10,392 nt of DNA from CAZPZZ01 sp964591245 (GTDB lineage Bacteria > Acidobacteriota > Vicinamibacteria > Vicinamibacterales > UBA8438): positions 1 through 10,392 of the forward strand of contig CAZPZZ010000145.1 in the NCBI GenBank assembly GCA_964591245.1, read 5' to 3'. The stretch's first letter is position 1, and the number at the start of each line of letters is the position of its first letter. This document shows positions 1-6,672 of this stretch, in pieces. The notes under the pieces were generated by a model. That model did not search any database. It was not told where the DNA came from and worked only from the letters and a program-made list of their open reading frames with translations. A program made the translations under genes and the position numbers.

Positions 1-1
1 C

Positions 2-151
2 GAGTGATTCACTGGGATCGAGCCATGGGTGCGTTACTGGATGCACAACGGTCTGATGCAGGCCAGCGGTGAGGCTGGCAAGGTCGGCGGAGTACACGAC
101 CGGCACGGTGATATCCCCGATCAGGAAGCTCAGGTCGCGGGCAAGCTGGCC
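2..151 (-). other. Coding-like stretch beyond the M81 stop, in a different frame
   Basis: On the minus strand, in the frame shifted relative to the M81 gene, 50 codons stay open to the window edge and encode a product ending HPWLDPSESL. Roughly 70 percent of the third positions are G or C, as expected of coding sequence in this genome. There is no ATG, so it would have to continue the M81 gene after a frameshift or be part of another broken gene. The residues do not look like the usual MlrC C-terminus, but residues 14-29 closely repeat the end of the M81 frame. It could also be an assembly join. I assign no function. Confidence 0.4.
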
Positions 152-186
152 GGATCGGCCGGAGCGGAGTACACCGGAACATCGAT
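65..186 (-). repeat. Imperfect tandem repeat, codon-aligned but out of frame (74-base offset)
   Basis: Two segments, 186-136 and 112-65, align in codon register on the minus strand. The first encodes IDVPVYSAPADPASLPA and the second ITVPVVYSADLASLTA. With one codon inserted and two deleted, 12 of 15 aligned residues and 34 of 45 bases match. The offset is 74 bases, so the two copies lie in different frames. This is an old duplication of coding sequence followed by an indel, or a sequencing or assembly fault between the copies. Confidence 0.6.
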
Positions 187-1209
187 CTGTCCGCCGAGTG
201 TGACATCAATGGTAGCTCCGATTCCTGCGTTGATAGCGGTTTCAACGGCCGCTTGATCGACTACCGGTGAGAGTACACGACCTGGATATCCGGTTTCCAT
301 CAGTGCCCGTACAATGGCGTTACTGTCTCCTGAGGCGCCCGAGCTGGTGGCATCGGCAGCATCCATTAGAACAACCGTAGCTTGTGGGTTTTCTTGAAAT
401 TGATCGCAGGCTCGTCGGGCCGCATCGATCAGCGGTGTCAGGGGAACCTGCATTTTTTCATGGTGCTCCCAGAAAGTATCGGCCATCTGAAGAGCCAGTT
501 TAGAGGCCTGTTCGGGATTCTGGTCGGTTAGCACCATTGCGTTGGTGCGCAGTTCCGGGACATCCGTAAAGGGATTCCCGATAAACATACCGGCGGAAAT
601 TCCGGAATCACTCNNNNNNNNNNCCGGTATTTTAACCAGTGCCATAACCGGCTTCAGGTTATCTTTGATCATGCGCATCAGGACACGGGCTGCCCGTGCA
701 CCGGTTTCGAACATGTCAATATGCGGGTAGGTATGGTAAACCACCACCGCGTTGTTGTGTGCGATCATGCGTTCGGTCAGAATTCCATGGAGGTCCAGTG
801 AGGTGACAAAGGGAATGGATTCTCCCAGAATCTTACGAGCCTGTTCCAGGAGATACCCTTCCGGGTCTGACTCATTTTCAGCAGACATCGCGCCGTGCAG
901 AGCGAAGTAGGCCCCATCAATTTCGCCTGCATTCTTTATTGCATCCAGCCATTCACTGGACAGACGATTCCAGCTCTCAGCACTCAGCGTACCGGTTGAC
1001 GTGTTCGATTTGGCACTCATGGCCGGGATGACTTCCACTTCATCATGACGATCGAAGACCGTGTAGCATCCGCCAATTTCATCGATACTGTGTCGTCGAT
1101 TTTGGACCAGTTCCTCACCACGGCAGGTAACAAAATCCTGATATTGCCCGGGAAGAGGATTGAATGAGGACACTTCCTGCATGCATTCGGCAAGGAGAAT
1201 TCGGGTCAT
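130..1209 (-). CDS. M81 family metallopeptidase (MlrC-type), C-terminally truncated and interrupted by an N gap
   Basis: This gene encodes a zinc-type hydrolase of the MlrC family, named after the microcystin-degrading enzyme MlrC; most members have unknown substrates. The 359-residue product opens with the family's MTRILLAECMQE start. It has LHGAM at 104-108, SLDLHG at 137-142, and YPHIDMFETG at 161-170. Asp139, His141 and His163 have the order and spacing I recall for the MlrC zinc ligands. The glycine/serine-rich DAADATSSGASGDSN loop lies at 283-297. I chose the ATG at 1209 because the 64 codons upstream are not family-like and overlap another coding frame. No Shine-Dalgarno sequence is visible. 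Residues 196-199 are unknown because of ten N. Family members are usually about 480-500 residues, so over 100 C-terminal residues are missing after the TGA at 130-132. It follows the sialidase-type remnant by 25 bases. The family call is firm; whether the gene is intact is doubtful. Confidence 0.85.
   Translation of the reverse strand: MTRILLAECMQEVSSFNPLPGQYQDFVTCRGEELVQNRRHSIDEIGGCYTVFDRHDEVEVIPAMSAKSNTSTGTLSAESWNRLSSEWLDAIKNAGEIDGAYFALHGAMSAENESDPEGYLLEQARKILGESIPFVTSLDLHGILTERMIAHNNAVVVYHTYPHIDMFETGARAARVLMRMIKDNLKPVMALVKIPXXXXSDSGISAGMFIGNPFTDVPELRTNAMVLTDQNPEQASKLALQMADTFWEHHEKMQVPLTPLIDAARRACDQFQENPQATVVLMDAADATSSGASGDSNAIVRALMETGYPGRVLSPVVDQAAVETAINAGIGATIDVTLGGQIDVPVYSAPADPASLPAT
614..623. 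other. Assembly gap (10 N)
   Basis: Ten consecutive N lie inside the M81 gene. The reading frame is the same on both sides only if the gap is taken as exactly ten bases, which may be a placeholder length. Residues lost here would follow a KIP motif at 193-195 of the product. Confidence 0.98.
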
Positions 1210-1234
1210 AGGAGGAGGGCCATTCTGAATGGGG

Positions 1235-1570
1235 CTACGGGTTGGGAGTGAGCATAACCGTACGCTGGTCGATTTCCTCAAGGGTGAATCGAACGATGAC
1301 AATATACGGTTTTCCACCTTTGGTCCAGTGACCGTAAGTGGTCGCGACAAAGGTGTCGTCGGGGAATAACTCCACATCCGCATGCGCACAGTCGAAGTCA
1401 TGCTGGTTTTTCATCAGGCGAATGCGGTATGGTCCGGGGGTTTTTTCAACAAGGATCTGACGGTGTGTTTCTCCGGCACGCTCGATCCGGGGAATCGTAT
1501 AATGCTGGTCACGACGTGGCTCAATGCGGGGGGTGGTCTGACCTGGCTGACCCTGGGTATCGGCCGGGTG
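1235..1570 (-). pseudogene. 3' remnant of a sialidase-type (Asp-box) gene
   Basis: A 111-codon open stretch ends with TAG at 1235-1237. Its last half, from about IRLMKNQHDFDC through VATTYGHW to PYIVIVRFTLEEID, resembles the C-terminal strands of planctomycete exo-alpha-sialidase-like proteins, as I recognise them from memory. There is no ATG, GTG or TTG before a methionine 59 residues from the end, and an in-frame TAA sits at 1571-1573. Ahead of that stop, the same frame holds about 20 codons encoding a hydrophobic NWFFAILL stretch, bounded by TGA-TAA at 1634-1639. None of the Asp-boxes that should precede this C-terminus are present. A degraded gene, or one with sequencing errors near the T6 run at about 1595-1600, fits best. 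A small intact secreted protein using an unusual start is less likely. Confidence 0.55.
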
Positions 1571-1681
1571 TTACCGTGCTGTGAGCAGGATGGCAAAAAA
1601 CCAGTTTGTAGGGCGAAGGTCCCATTCGGAAATTTATCATGTCGCGATTCCTGAGTAACGAAGATGCTTGATTGCGAACTC

Positions 1682-1703
1682 AGACCGCGGTCTTTTTATT
1701 TTT
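1682..1703 (+). terminator. Palindrome plus T-tract (terminator-like), plus-strand orientation
   Basis: The perfect 12-base palindrome AGACCGCGGTCT is followed directly by TTTATTTTT, which gives an intrinsic-terminator shape for plus-strand transcription. No plus-strand gene lies upstream, since both flanking genes read on the minus strand. A 12-base perfect palindrome leaves only a very small loop, so the structure in RNA would be shorter than the DNA symmetry. It could equally be a protein-binding site. Confidence 0.35.
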
Positions 1704-1841
1704 GGGTCTGTGACATACCGGGCCTGTCGTATCGGATATGGCACGTAGCCCTTTCCTAGAGCGGGTATGCTGCCCCGGTTTCATACACGAGTGAGGCGAA
1801 GGGGAGACGGGTTGTGTGTCAGGGGGATGTCTGTTGAACCA

Positions 1842-2864
1842 TCAGCCGGTCTGATGTCCGGGTGGAAGAAGACTTCGTGTTCGGATACGCGGACAGATTT
1901 GTTCCCCATCTACCAGGTCCGGATGTCCGTCATGGCCCAGTTGTGCCGGTGAAGGCCCGACCCATTCACTTTCACACCCCTCGATATGAATTTTCCCGCT
2001 TGCAGGATCAAACGACAGTGTAGTAAACAGGGCATCACGGTAAGGGCAGGTGTATTCAATATAGGGGTACGTAGTATGAATAGCTGCGGGATAGCTTTTA
2101 TGTTTGTAGGAACCTCCTACCCATTGATACGAGGCGGAGTTGATATGCAGATTAACGACATTTCCGACACGCACAACGTGGTCAATATGGGAGTGGCCAT
2201 TGACCGTCAGTATGACCTTGTCGTCAGCGGCACCGAGTACGCTTTGTATGGTTTCCGCGTTGTCGACGGCCCATGGGCCGGCAAGAGGCTGGTGACAGAG
2301 CACGATAATGGGACCGTCCAGACGCTTAAGTTCACCACGCAGCCATTCGATTTGTTCCGGACCGATATGTGACGGGTAACCTCCCTGGTGGTTGGGTGGT
2401 CGTTCATTACCGTCCAGAACTATCAGCTGCAGTCCGGACACCTCGTGGGAATAATAACGGTGTTTCATTTCCCAGGAATCCACTACCTGTTGAAACGTGT
2501 ATCCATCATCGGTGTCGTGATTGCCGATCACGTGAAGGGTCTGTGGATGCGCCTGGTTGAAGGTGTCAATGAGTGGCTGGTTAGCCGAAGACGGGTAAGC
2601 GAAGTCTCCCAGCTGAATGAGTGCGTCAGGCTTAACGGTCGTCATCTGGTTCAAGAAAGTTTCCATACGCTGGGGCCCATCGTGCATCACATCGTGATGC
2701 AGGTCGGCGATCATGCCTATCTGTACCGGTTTGTTGAGTTGTTTCAAATTCGCGGCTACCGAGTGCGGCAGTGCAATGGAGGTGGCTGCTGCACTCAGGG
2801 TCCCCAGCATCGCCCGACGCGAAGTAAGCAGCTCAGGACCAGAAATTGGCGAGGGTCGAAACAT
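1842..2864 (-). CDS. Tat-exported calcineurin-like metallophosphoesterase
   Basis: This is a dimetal phosphoesterase of the calcineurin-like superfamily, with 340 residues. A twin-arginine signal is present: SRRAML at 15-20, followed by an alanine-rich hydrophobic segment to about residue 38. All metal-binding motifs are intact: D54-x-H56 in IADLHHD, G86-D87, GNHD at 114-117, CHQP with His191, and GHSH at 223-226. These residues bind the two metals and the phosphate in this superfamily. The ATG at 2864 has an excellent Shine-Dalgarno sequence, AAGGAAGG at 2872-2879, seven bases upstream. The gene follows the MFS gene by 177 bases, enough for its own promoter. Its substrate cannot be read from sequence; phosphodiesters or phosphomonoesters outside the cytoplasm are the expected class. 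The remote spacing makes its membership of the sugar-type operon uncertain. Confidence 0.9.
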   Translation of the reverse strand: MFRPSPISGPELLTSRRAMLGTLSAAATSIALPHSVAANLKQLNKPVQIGMIADLHHDVMHDGPQRMETFLNQMTTVKPDALIQLGDFAYPSSANQPLIDTFNQAHPQTLHVIGNHDTDDGYTFQQVVDSWEMKHRYYSHEVSGLQLIVLDGNERPPNHQGGYPSHIGPEQIEWLRGELKRLDGPIIVLCHQPLAGPWAVDNAETIQSVLGAADDKVILTVNGHSHIDHVVRVGNVVNLHINSASYQWVGGSYKHKSYPAAIHTTYPYIEYTCPYRDALFTTLSFDPASGKIHIEGCESEWVGPSPAQLGHDGHPDLVDGEQICPRIRTRSLLPPGHQTG

Positions 2865-2966
2865 GTCAGAACCTTCCTTGTCATGTGTCAGAATGCTGGA
2901 GAGGACAGGTCACTCATTCAGGGCTGTCGGATGGTTACCCGTCCATAAACAGGAACCGATTGCCAG

Positions 2967-2993
2967 TTTATATGAGACTGAAGCAGAACTCAA
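2967..2993 (-). promoter_or_regulatory. Possible promoter for the phosphoesterase gene
   Basis: Reading on the minus strand, TTGAGT (2993-2988) is followed after 15 bases by TATAAA (2972-2967), about 100 bases before the phosphoesterase start. The -10 match is good, but the spacer is short for a sigma-70 promoter. Its place in the only sizeable gap inside the block makes a start site here reasonable but unproven. Confidence 0.25.
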
Positions 2994-3041
2994 AAAAAAG
3001 GGTTCGTCTCTGTCTGATCAGTCGACTTTAAACAGGGCTGG

Positions 3042-4463
3042 CTAGCCAGGGTGTTCCCGGGCCTGATGAGGTTCTCGAGGCAGATATTTCAGGGTGTAGA
3101 GAATTCCGAAAACAAGAATCAGGGCACAGACGAAAAAGCTGACCTGAAATCCGAAGGCCTGGCTGTCCTGACCCAGCAGAGAGAGATCCTTTTTCTGAAT
3201 AGTGGCAGCAATCCAGCCAAAGATGATTCCGAATTGACCGACGGGGCCCATGAGCAGATTCATGAGAACCTGGCCACGTTTCATCTCCGACTCACGGCAT
3301 GCAGATAACATGTAGTTGGGCGCATAGACCCCTACGAGTTCTCCGGCACCAAAGATACCAAACGCAAAGAGGTAATAAGTTCCGCTGGCGAACAGGGCCC
3401 AGGTCAGTGCGAGCACGTAGAGGCTGGCGGTAATCAGAACCCCGGTTCTCGGGTTGGTTTGGACCAGGAGCCATCCGAGAAAAAGCCCTGCGACTGCCTT
3501 GAAAGAGAATCGCATTAGATTTTGATAGCCGGCATATTCCTGGGGATCGACACCGAGCACTTCTTTGGAATAGAGATTCATGTTCGAAGGAATTACATTT
3601 CCGATATAAAACACAAAGGTCATGATGGTAACCATACGCAGCAGACGCACCGAAAGCAGGTCTCGGAAGTGCCACGCGTAGAGTAGGGTAGCTGTCAGCA
3701 TGAATAGAACCGATAAGGACATCTGGCCACCCAGGGTACAGCCCATGGCGGCGACACTGGCCGCTATTCCAGTGGCCAGATCCGCGACTTCGCTTACGGG
3801 TTTGCGTACCACATCTTGTTTGGGTACCGGTATCTGAAACCGGCTTGCCAGTACCGAAGCAAGCAGCATGGCGGGTGTTTCAAGTGCAAACAGAAGTCCG
3901 AAATTAAAGGGTGCTTCATAGGTTTCGACGGTCCATTTCAAGGGGCCGAGTTCAAAATGACCAGCGAGAATCAACTGCGAGGCAAGGGATCCCAGAGCGG
4001 CCAGTACCGGTCCCAGACCATAGGCGAAACCGAGTGCCAATCCGCGTTTCGATTCATCGGTGGTTCTTCCGAGTATTTCCCAGATGAAGGCGATGGCAGT
4101 CGGAATGGTGGCGCCGGTTATCCCGCTCTGCAGAATGACCATGATTACCTTGGTTTCGTCTGAAGTGTTCGAGATCAGAACCATGGAAGTCAAACCACAG
4201 GTAACCGCACACAGGGCGTAACAGGTCGTCAGAATCGGTTTCAGATGCCGTACTCCGGGGAACAGCCACGCGATGCATGCGACCATTGAAGCCATGACGA
4301 AAAAGGAGGCACCCGGTAGATTTGCAATGATCGGGTTGGCGCCCAGCTGGTTCAGAAGCGAAGCCTGGGTGATACCGACATAGATAACCGGTGCCGCCAG
4401 GTACTGTAGCGCAACAATCGCGGCAAAAAGGAGCAGGTTTCGGTTGTAATGCACGTTAGCCAT
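3042..4463 (-). CDS. Major facilitator superfamily transporter
   Basis: A 473-residue inner-membrane permease with about 12 hydrophobic segments. The clear ones begin near residues 10, 50, 76, 106, 141, 186, 231 and 275, with four more between 320 and 460. A charged cytoplasmic loop (about 208-225, IPVPKQDVVRKP) separates the two halves, as in MFS proteins. The loop between segments 4 and 5 holds LGRTTDESKRG (131-141), the usual position of a charged turn. The start is the ATG at 4463; ribosome-binding sequence is weak. It starts 42 bases after the Gfo/Idh gene on the same strand, so the two are very likely cotranscribed. The neighbouring sugar-type oxidoreductase and sialidase-like protein suggest a sugar, sugar acid or small glycoside as substrate, which is inference only. 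The family is clear; the specificity is unknown. Confidence 0.88.
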   Translation of the reverse strand: MANVHYNRNLLLFAAIVALQYLAAPVIYVGITQASLLNQLGANPIIANLPGASFFVMASMVACIAWLFPGVRHLKPILTTCYALCAVTCGLTSMVLISNTSDETKVIMVILQSGITGATIPTAIAFIWEILGRTTDESKRGLALGFAYGLGPVLAALGSLASQLILAGHFELGPLKWTVETYEAPFNFGLLFALETPAMLLASVLASRFQIPVPKQDVVRKPVSEVADLATGIAASVAAMGCTLGGQMSLSVLFMLTATLLYAWHFRDLLSVRLLRMVTIMTFVFYIGNVIPSNMNLYSKEVLGVDPQEYAGYQNLMRFSFKAVAGLFLGWLLVQTNPRTGVLITASLYVLALTWALFASGTYYLFAFGIFGAGELVGVYAPNYMLSACRESEMKRGQVLMNLLMGPVGQFGIIFGWIAATIQKKDLSLLGQDSQAFGFQVSFFVCALILVFGILYTLKYLPREPHQAREHPG

Positions 4464-4505
4464 GACGTGGAACCTGGGCGTTATGGACAGTCAGGTGTCG
4501 TTGCT

Positions 4506-5549
4506 TCAGGCGAGGGGCAGGTCAATGGCACGCCCACTTTCTGCCGAGCGCAGGCAGGCTTCACAGATTTCGACCGCGGCGCGGCCCTCCTGGCCACCCA
4601 CGACGGGCTTCGTTCCTTCGTGAAGGCTGTCTATGAATCCCTGTATCACGCGGGTGTGCGGTTCGAGTCGAACCGGGTTTTTAGGGTCATTGGCCCAGTC
4701 GAACTTTTCAGGAATGATCACATCTTCCCACGATTCTCCTTTGCCCATGCGCAGGAAATCAAAGTTTTCAATATCCAGAATGGCATCGCGTCCGACAATT
4801 TCAAAACGTACTTCACTGCTTGGTATACTGGGGTCGGGCATCTCGGAGGTGATCCACATATGCCCCATCAGTCCCCTTTCAAATTCCAGCTGCGCCATGA
4901 CACTTTGAGCGGGCGCTTTGATATCACCAAACGTATTAGCCTGGGCAAAAACACGCACGACATTGCTGCCACTGAGCCATCTGAGGAAATCCGCGTTATG
5001 GGTTGCCATGCCCATGAACAGGCCCCCGCTTCTGGGATCGTACATCCACTGCCGTTCCGAAAAAACATCTTGGGTGAGGCTGATCGGAAAAGCCGAAAGA
5101 GTGCGCATCATCCGGATAGGACCCAGTTCCCCCTGGTCAATCAGCTCTTTCGCTTTTCGGGTCAAGGTGCGAAATCGTTCTGTTTTCACCACTCCAAGTT
5201 GAACACCAGCCTGATCTGCGACGCGCATCATGGCATCGCATTCAGCCACGGTAGGGGCCATCGGTTTTTCAACCAGAATGTGCTTGCCTGCGGCAGCTGC
5301 CTTTTCTGTGATTTCCAGTCGATGCTGGTCAGGTGTGGCGACAAGGACCGCATCGATATCACTTCGGGCAACCATGTCATCGACACTCGTATCCATGGGG
5401 ACTTTGTAGTCGGCCGCCAGGCCAGCGGCACGCTTACCGCCGGTAATGGAAACCAGGTGTGCGCCTTCAACATGGGCAGTCAAAGCCTGGCTGTAGGTCA
5501 GTCCCATGAATCCGCTGCCAATCATTCCCATGCCAATCGAATCTGCCAT
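4506..5549 (-). CDS. Gfo/Idh/MocA family oxidoreductase
   Basis: This is an NAD(P)-dependent dehydrogenase of the glucose-fructose oxidoreductase/inositol dehydrogenase family, with 347 residues and probably cytoplasmic. The N-terminal Rossmann fold has GSGFMG at 11-16. EKP is at 94-96, with Lys95 in the family's catalytic position. The C-terminal domain begins near 125. The family's GG-x-x-x-D-x-G-x-H pattern reads GGLFMGMATH at 175-184: His184 is kept, but the Asp position is Gly180. The ATG at 5549 was chosen over one 33 codons upstream because the Rossmann strand starts right after it and GGGAG lies seven bases before it. The gene follows the sialidase-like gene by 55 bases and precedes the MFS gene by 42. 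A sugar or cyclitol substrate is likely, but its identity is unknown. The replaced Asp could mean a shifted reaction. Confidence 0.9.
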   Translation of the reverse strand: MADSIGMGMIGSGFMGLTYSQALTAHVEGAHLVSITGGKRAAGLAADYKVPMDTSVDDMVARSDIDAVLVATPDQHRLEITEKAAAAGKHILVEKPMAPTVAECDAMMRVADQAGVQLGVVKTERFRTLTRKAKELIDQGELGPIRMMRTLSAFPISLTQDVFSERQWMYDPRSGGLFMGMATHNADFLRWLSGSNVVRVFAQANTFGDIKAPAQSVMAQLEFERGLMGHMWITSEMPDPSIPSSEVRFEIVGRDAILDIENFDFLRMGKGESWEDVIIPEKFDWANDPKNPVRLEPHTRVIQGFIDSLHEGTKPVVGGQEGRAAVEICEACLRSAESGRAIDLPLA

Positions 5550-5556
5550 GCTGTTA

Positions 5557-5561
5557 CTCCC
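5557..5561 (-). promoter_or_regulatory. Ribosome binding site fixing the Gfo/Idh start
   Basis: GGGAG on the minus strand lies seven bases before the ATG at 5549. It supports this start over the in-frame ATG at 5648, which would overlap the end of the sialidase-like gene by 44 bases. Confidence 0.6.
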
Positions 5562-5604
5562 GGTTAGAGGTATGAATTCATGGTTGGAGGGCGTTCTCTG
5601 GTGT

Positions 5605-6672
5605 TCAGTCTTGCCAGTGCACCCGCAGTTTGGTCCATCGAATACCACAATGTCCCTGTTCGTGGCACCAGTGTGTGGTCAGGATGTCTCCGTCCTGAAG
5701 GACGATGCCTGTGGGAAAACCGAATTGAAAGTCGTCCAGTTCGTCGATACCGGATTCCACCTGCTGACTGCGCTGGTAAAACGTACGGGCATCGTAGAGG
5801 ATCTCTTCTGTGACCACTTGCCAGGTGGATTCGCGGAAACGTACCAGAGCCATCTTGATTGCCTGACTTCCGTGTCGCTGATTGTAAAGTATCAGCAGGC
5901 GATCCCCTCCCAGGGGAATGGGGGTCATCGTCTGGGCCTGGATTCCGGTTGTGTGAATCGTTCCCCAGGTGGTGCCACCATCTTCTGAGAGAACAAAGCG
6001 GTTTTCCAGATCGGCGTATTCACCCAGGGTCACCGTCCAGGCAACGCCCATAAGGTGGTCCGGGGTCAGTTGCGCAAACTTCTGTTCAAAATAGCCGAGC
6101 TGTCCGTCAGGATCGTAAAACGGAGTTGAATAGTTCCAGGTGCTCCCCTGATCGTCAGAGCGGGCCAGGTAAACCCGTGCTCCGAGTGTCTCCGGGCTGG
6201 CCAGCGTGGCTGCTGGCGCCAGTAGTCTGCCTGAGGGTAGGTGCAGCAGGCCGTGCGAGACTTCCAGCGGACAGTCTTCGGGAAACGGGACAGCTTTCGG
6301 TTCACTCCAGGAATGACCCTGGTCTGTTGACAGGCAGAGAATGGCCCGCGAATCACGCTGACCAAACCCACTGTCGACGTCCGCATCGACCCATGAGCCG
6401 TAGGCGTATACGGTATCACCACCGGGAGACCGGGTGAGTTTCATGAAGTTGGCACGATTGTGTTTTTGGTCTTTTTCAAGAATGGCACCTTCGGTGCTCC
6501 AGGTTTCACCGAGGTCCGTGGAACGGGCCCATTCGGTCTGTCCGGTAACCAGTGCTCCGCCACCGGTACCGAATGAACAGAGCAACTCGCCGTTGTTCAG
6601 TTGAACGGCCATGGGGAACGCCGATTCACGCTGATCAATGTGTCCGCTGCCAAGTATTTCAAGGGATGCCAT
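5605..6672 (-). CDS. Sialidase-like protein (BNR/Asp-box beta-propeller)
   Basis: A 355-residue protein of the sialidase/neuraminidase fold. Four Asp-boxes (S-x-D-x-G-x-T/S-W) are evenly placed: STDLGETW at 51-58, STDQGHSW at 115-122, SDDQGSTW at 172-179 and SEDGGTTW at 229-236. This is the spacing of a six-bladed propeller. No signal peptide is visible at the chosen ATG (6672), so it appears cytoplasmic. The usual (F/Y)RIP motif that carries the first catalytic arginine is absent; the matching region reads QRESAFP at 14-20. Sialic acid release should therefore not be assumed: a different glycan or a binding role is possible. It is the first gene of the minus-strand block, directly ahead of the oxidoreductase and MFS genes. 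Upstream sequence has no convincing Shine-Dalgarno. The fold is certain; the reaction is not. Confidence 0.85.
   Translation of the reverse strand: MASLEILGSGHIDQRESAFPMAVQLNNGELLCSFGTGGGALVTGQTEWARSTDLGETWSTEGAILEKDQKHNRANFMKLTRSPGGDTVYAYGSWVDADVDSGFGQRDSRAILCLSTDQGHSWSEPKAVPFPEDCPLEVSHGLLHLPSGRLLAPAATLASPETLGARVYLARSDDQGSTWNYSTPFYDPDGQLGYFEQKFAQLTPDHLMGVAWTVTLGEYADLENRFVLSEDGGTTWGTIHTTGIQAQTMTPIPLGGDRLLILYNQRHGSQAIKMALVRFRESTWQVVTEEILYDARTFYQRSQQVESGIDELDDFQFGFPTGIVLQDGDILTTHWCHEQGHCGIRWTKLRVHWQD

Noticed and set aside
1210..1401. The 64 upstream codons as part of the M81 protein
   Set aside because: The family's own N-terminus begins at 1209 and the upstream bases code for the remnant's C-terminus in another frame.
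1382..1654. A 90-codon plus-strand open frame
   Set aside because: It is opposite the sialidase-type remnant, which shows family-like residues on the minus strand.
1720..1760. A possible long hairpin between GGGC and GCCC
   Set aside because: Only the outer four pairs and scattered inner pairs form, with bulges; not a convincing structure.
2388..2948. A 186-codon plus-strand open frame across the phosphoesterase start
   Set aside because: It overlaps the Tat signal and metal motifs of the phosphoesterase on the other strand and looks like antisense translation.
2994..3030. The T8 run (minus strand) after the MFS gene as a terminator
   Set aside because: The nearby CTGATCAG and AGTCGACT palindromes do not form a stem directly ahead of the T-run.
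4449..5567. A 372-codon plus-strand open frame
   Set aside because: It is the antisense shadow of the Gfo/Idh/MocA gene; its translation has no family features while the minus strand has a complete Rossmann fold.
5550..5648. The longer Gfo/Idh start at 5648
   Set aside because: It would overlap the sialidase-like gene and add 33 residues with no family match; GGGAG supports 5549.
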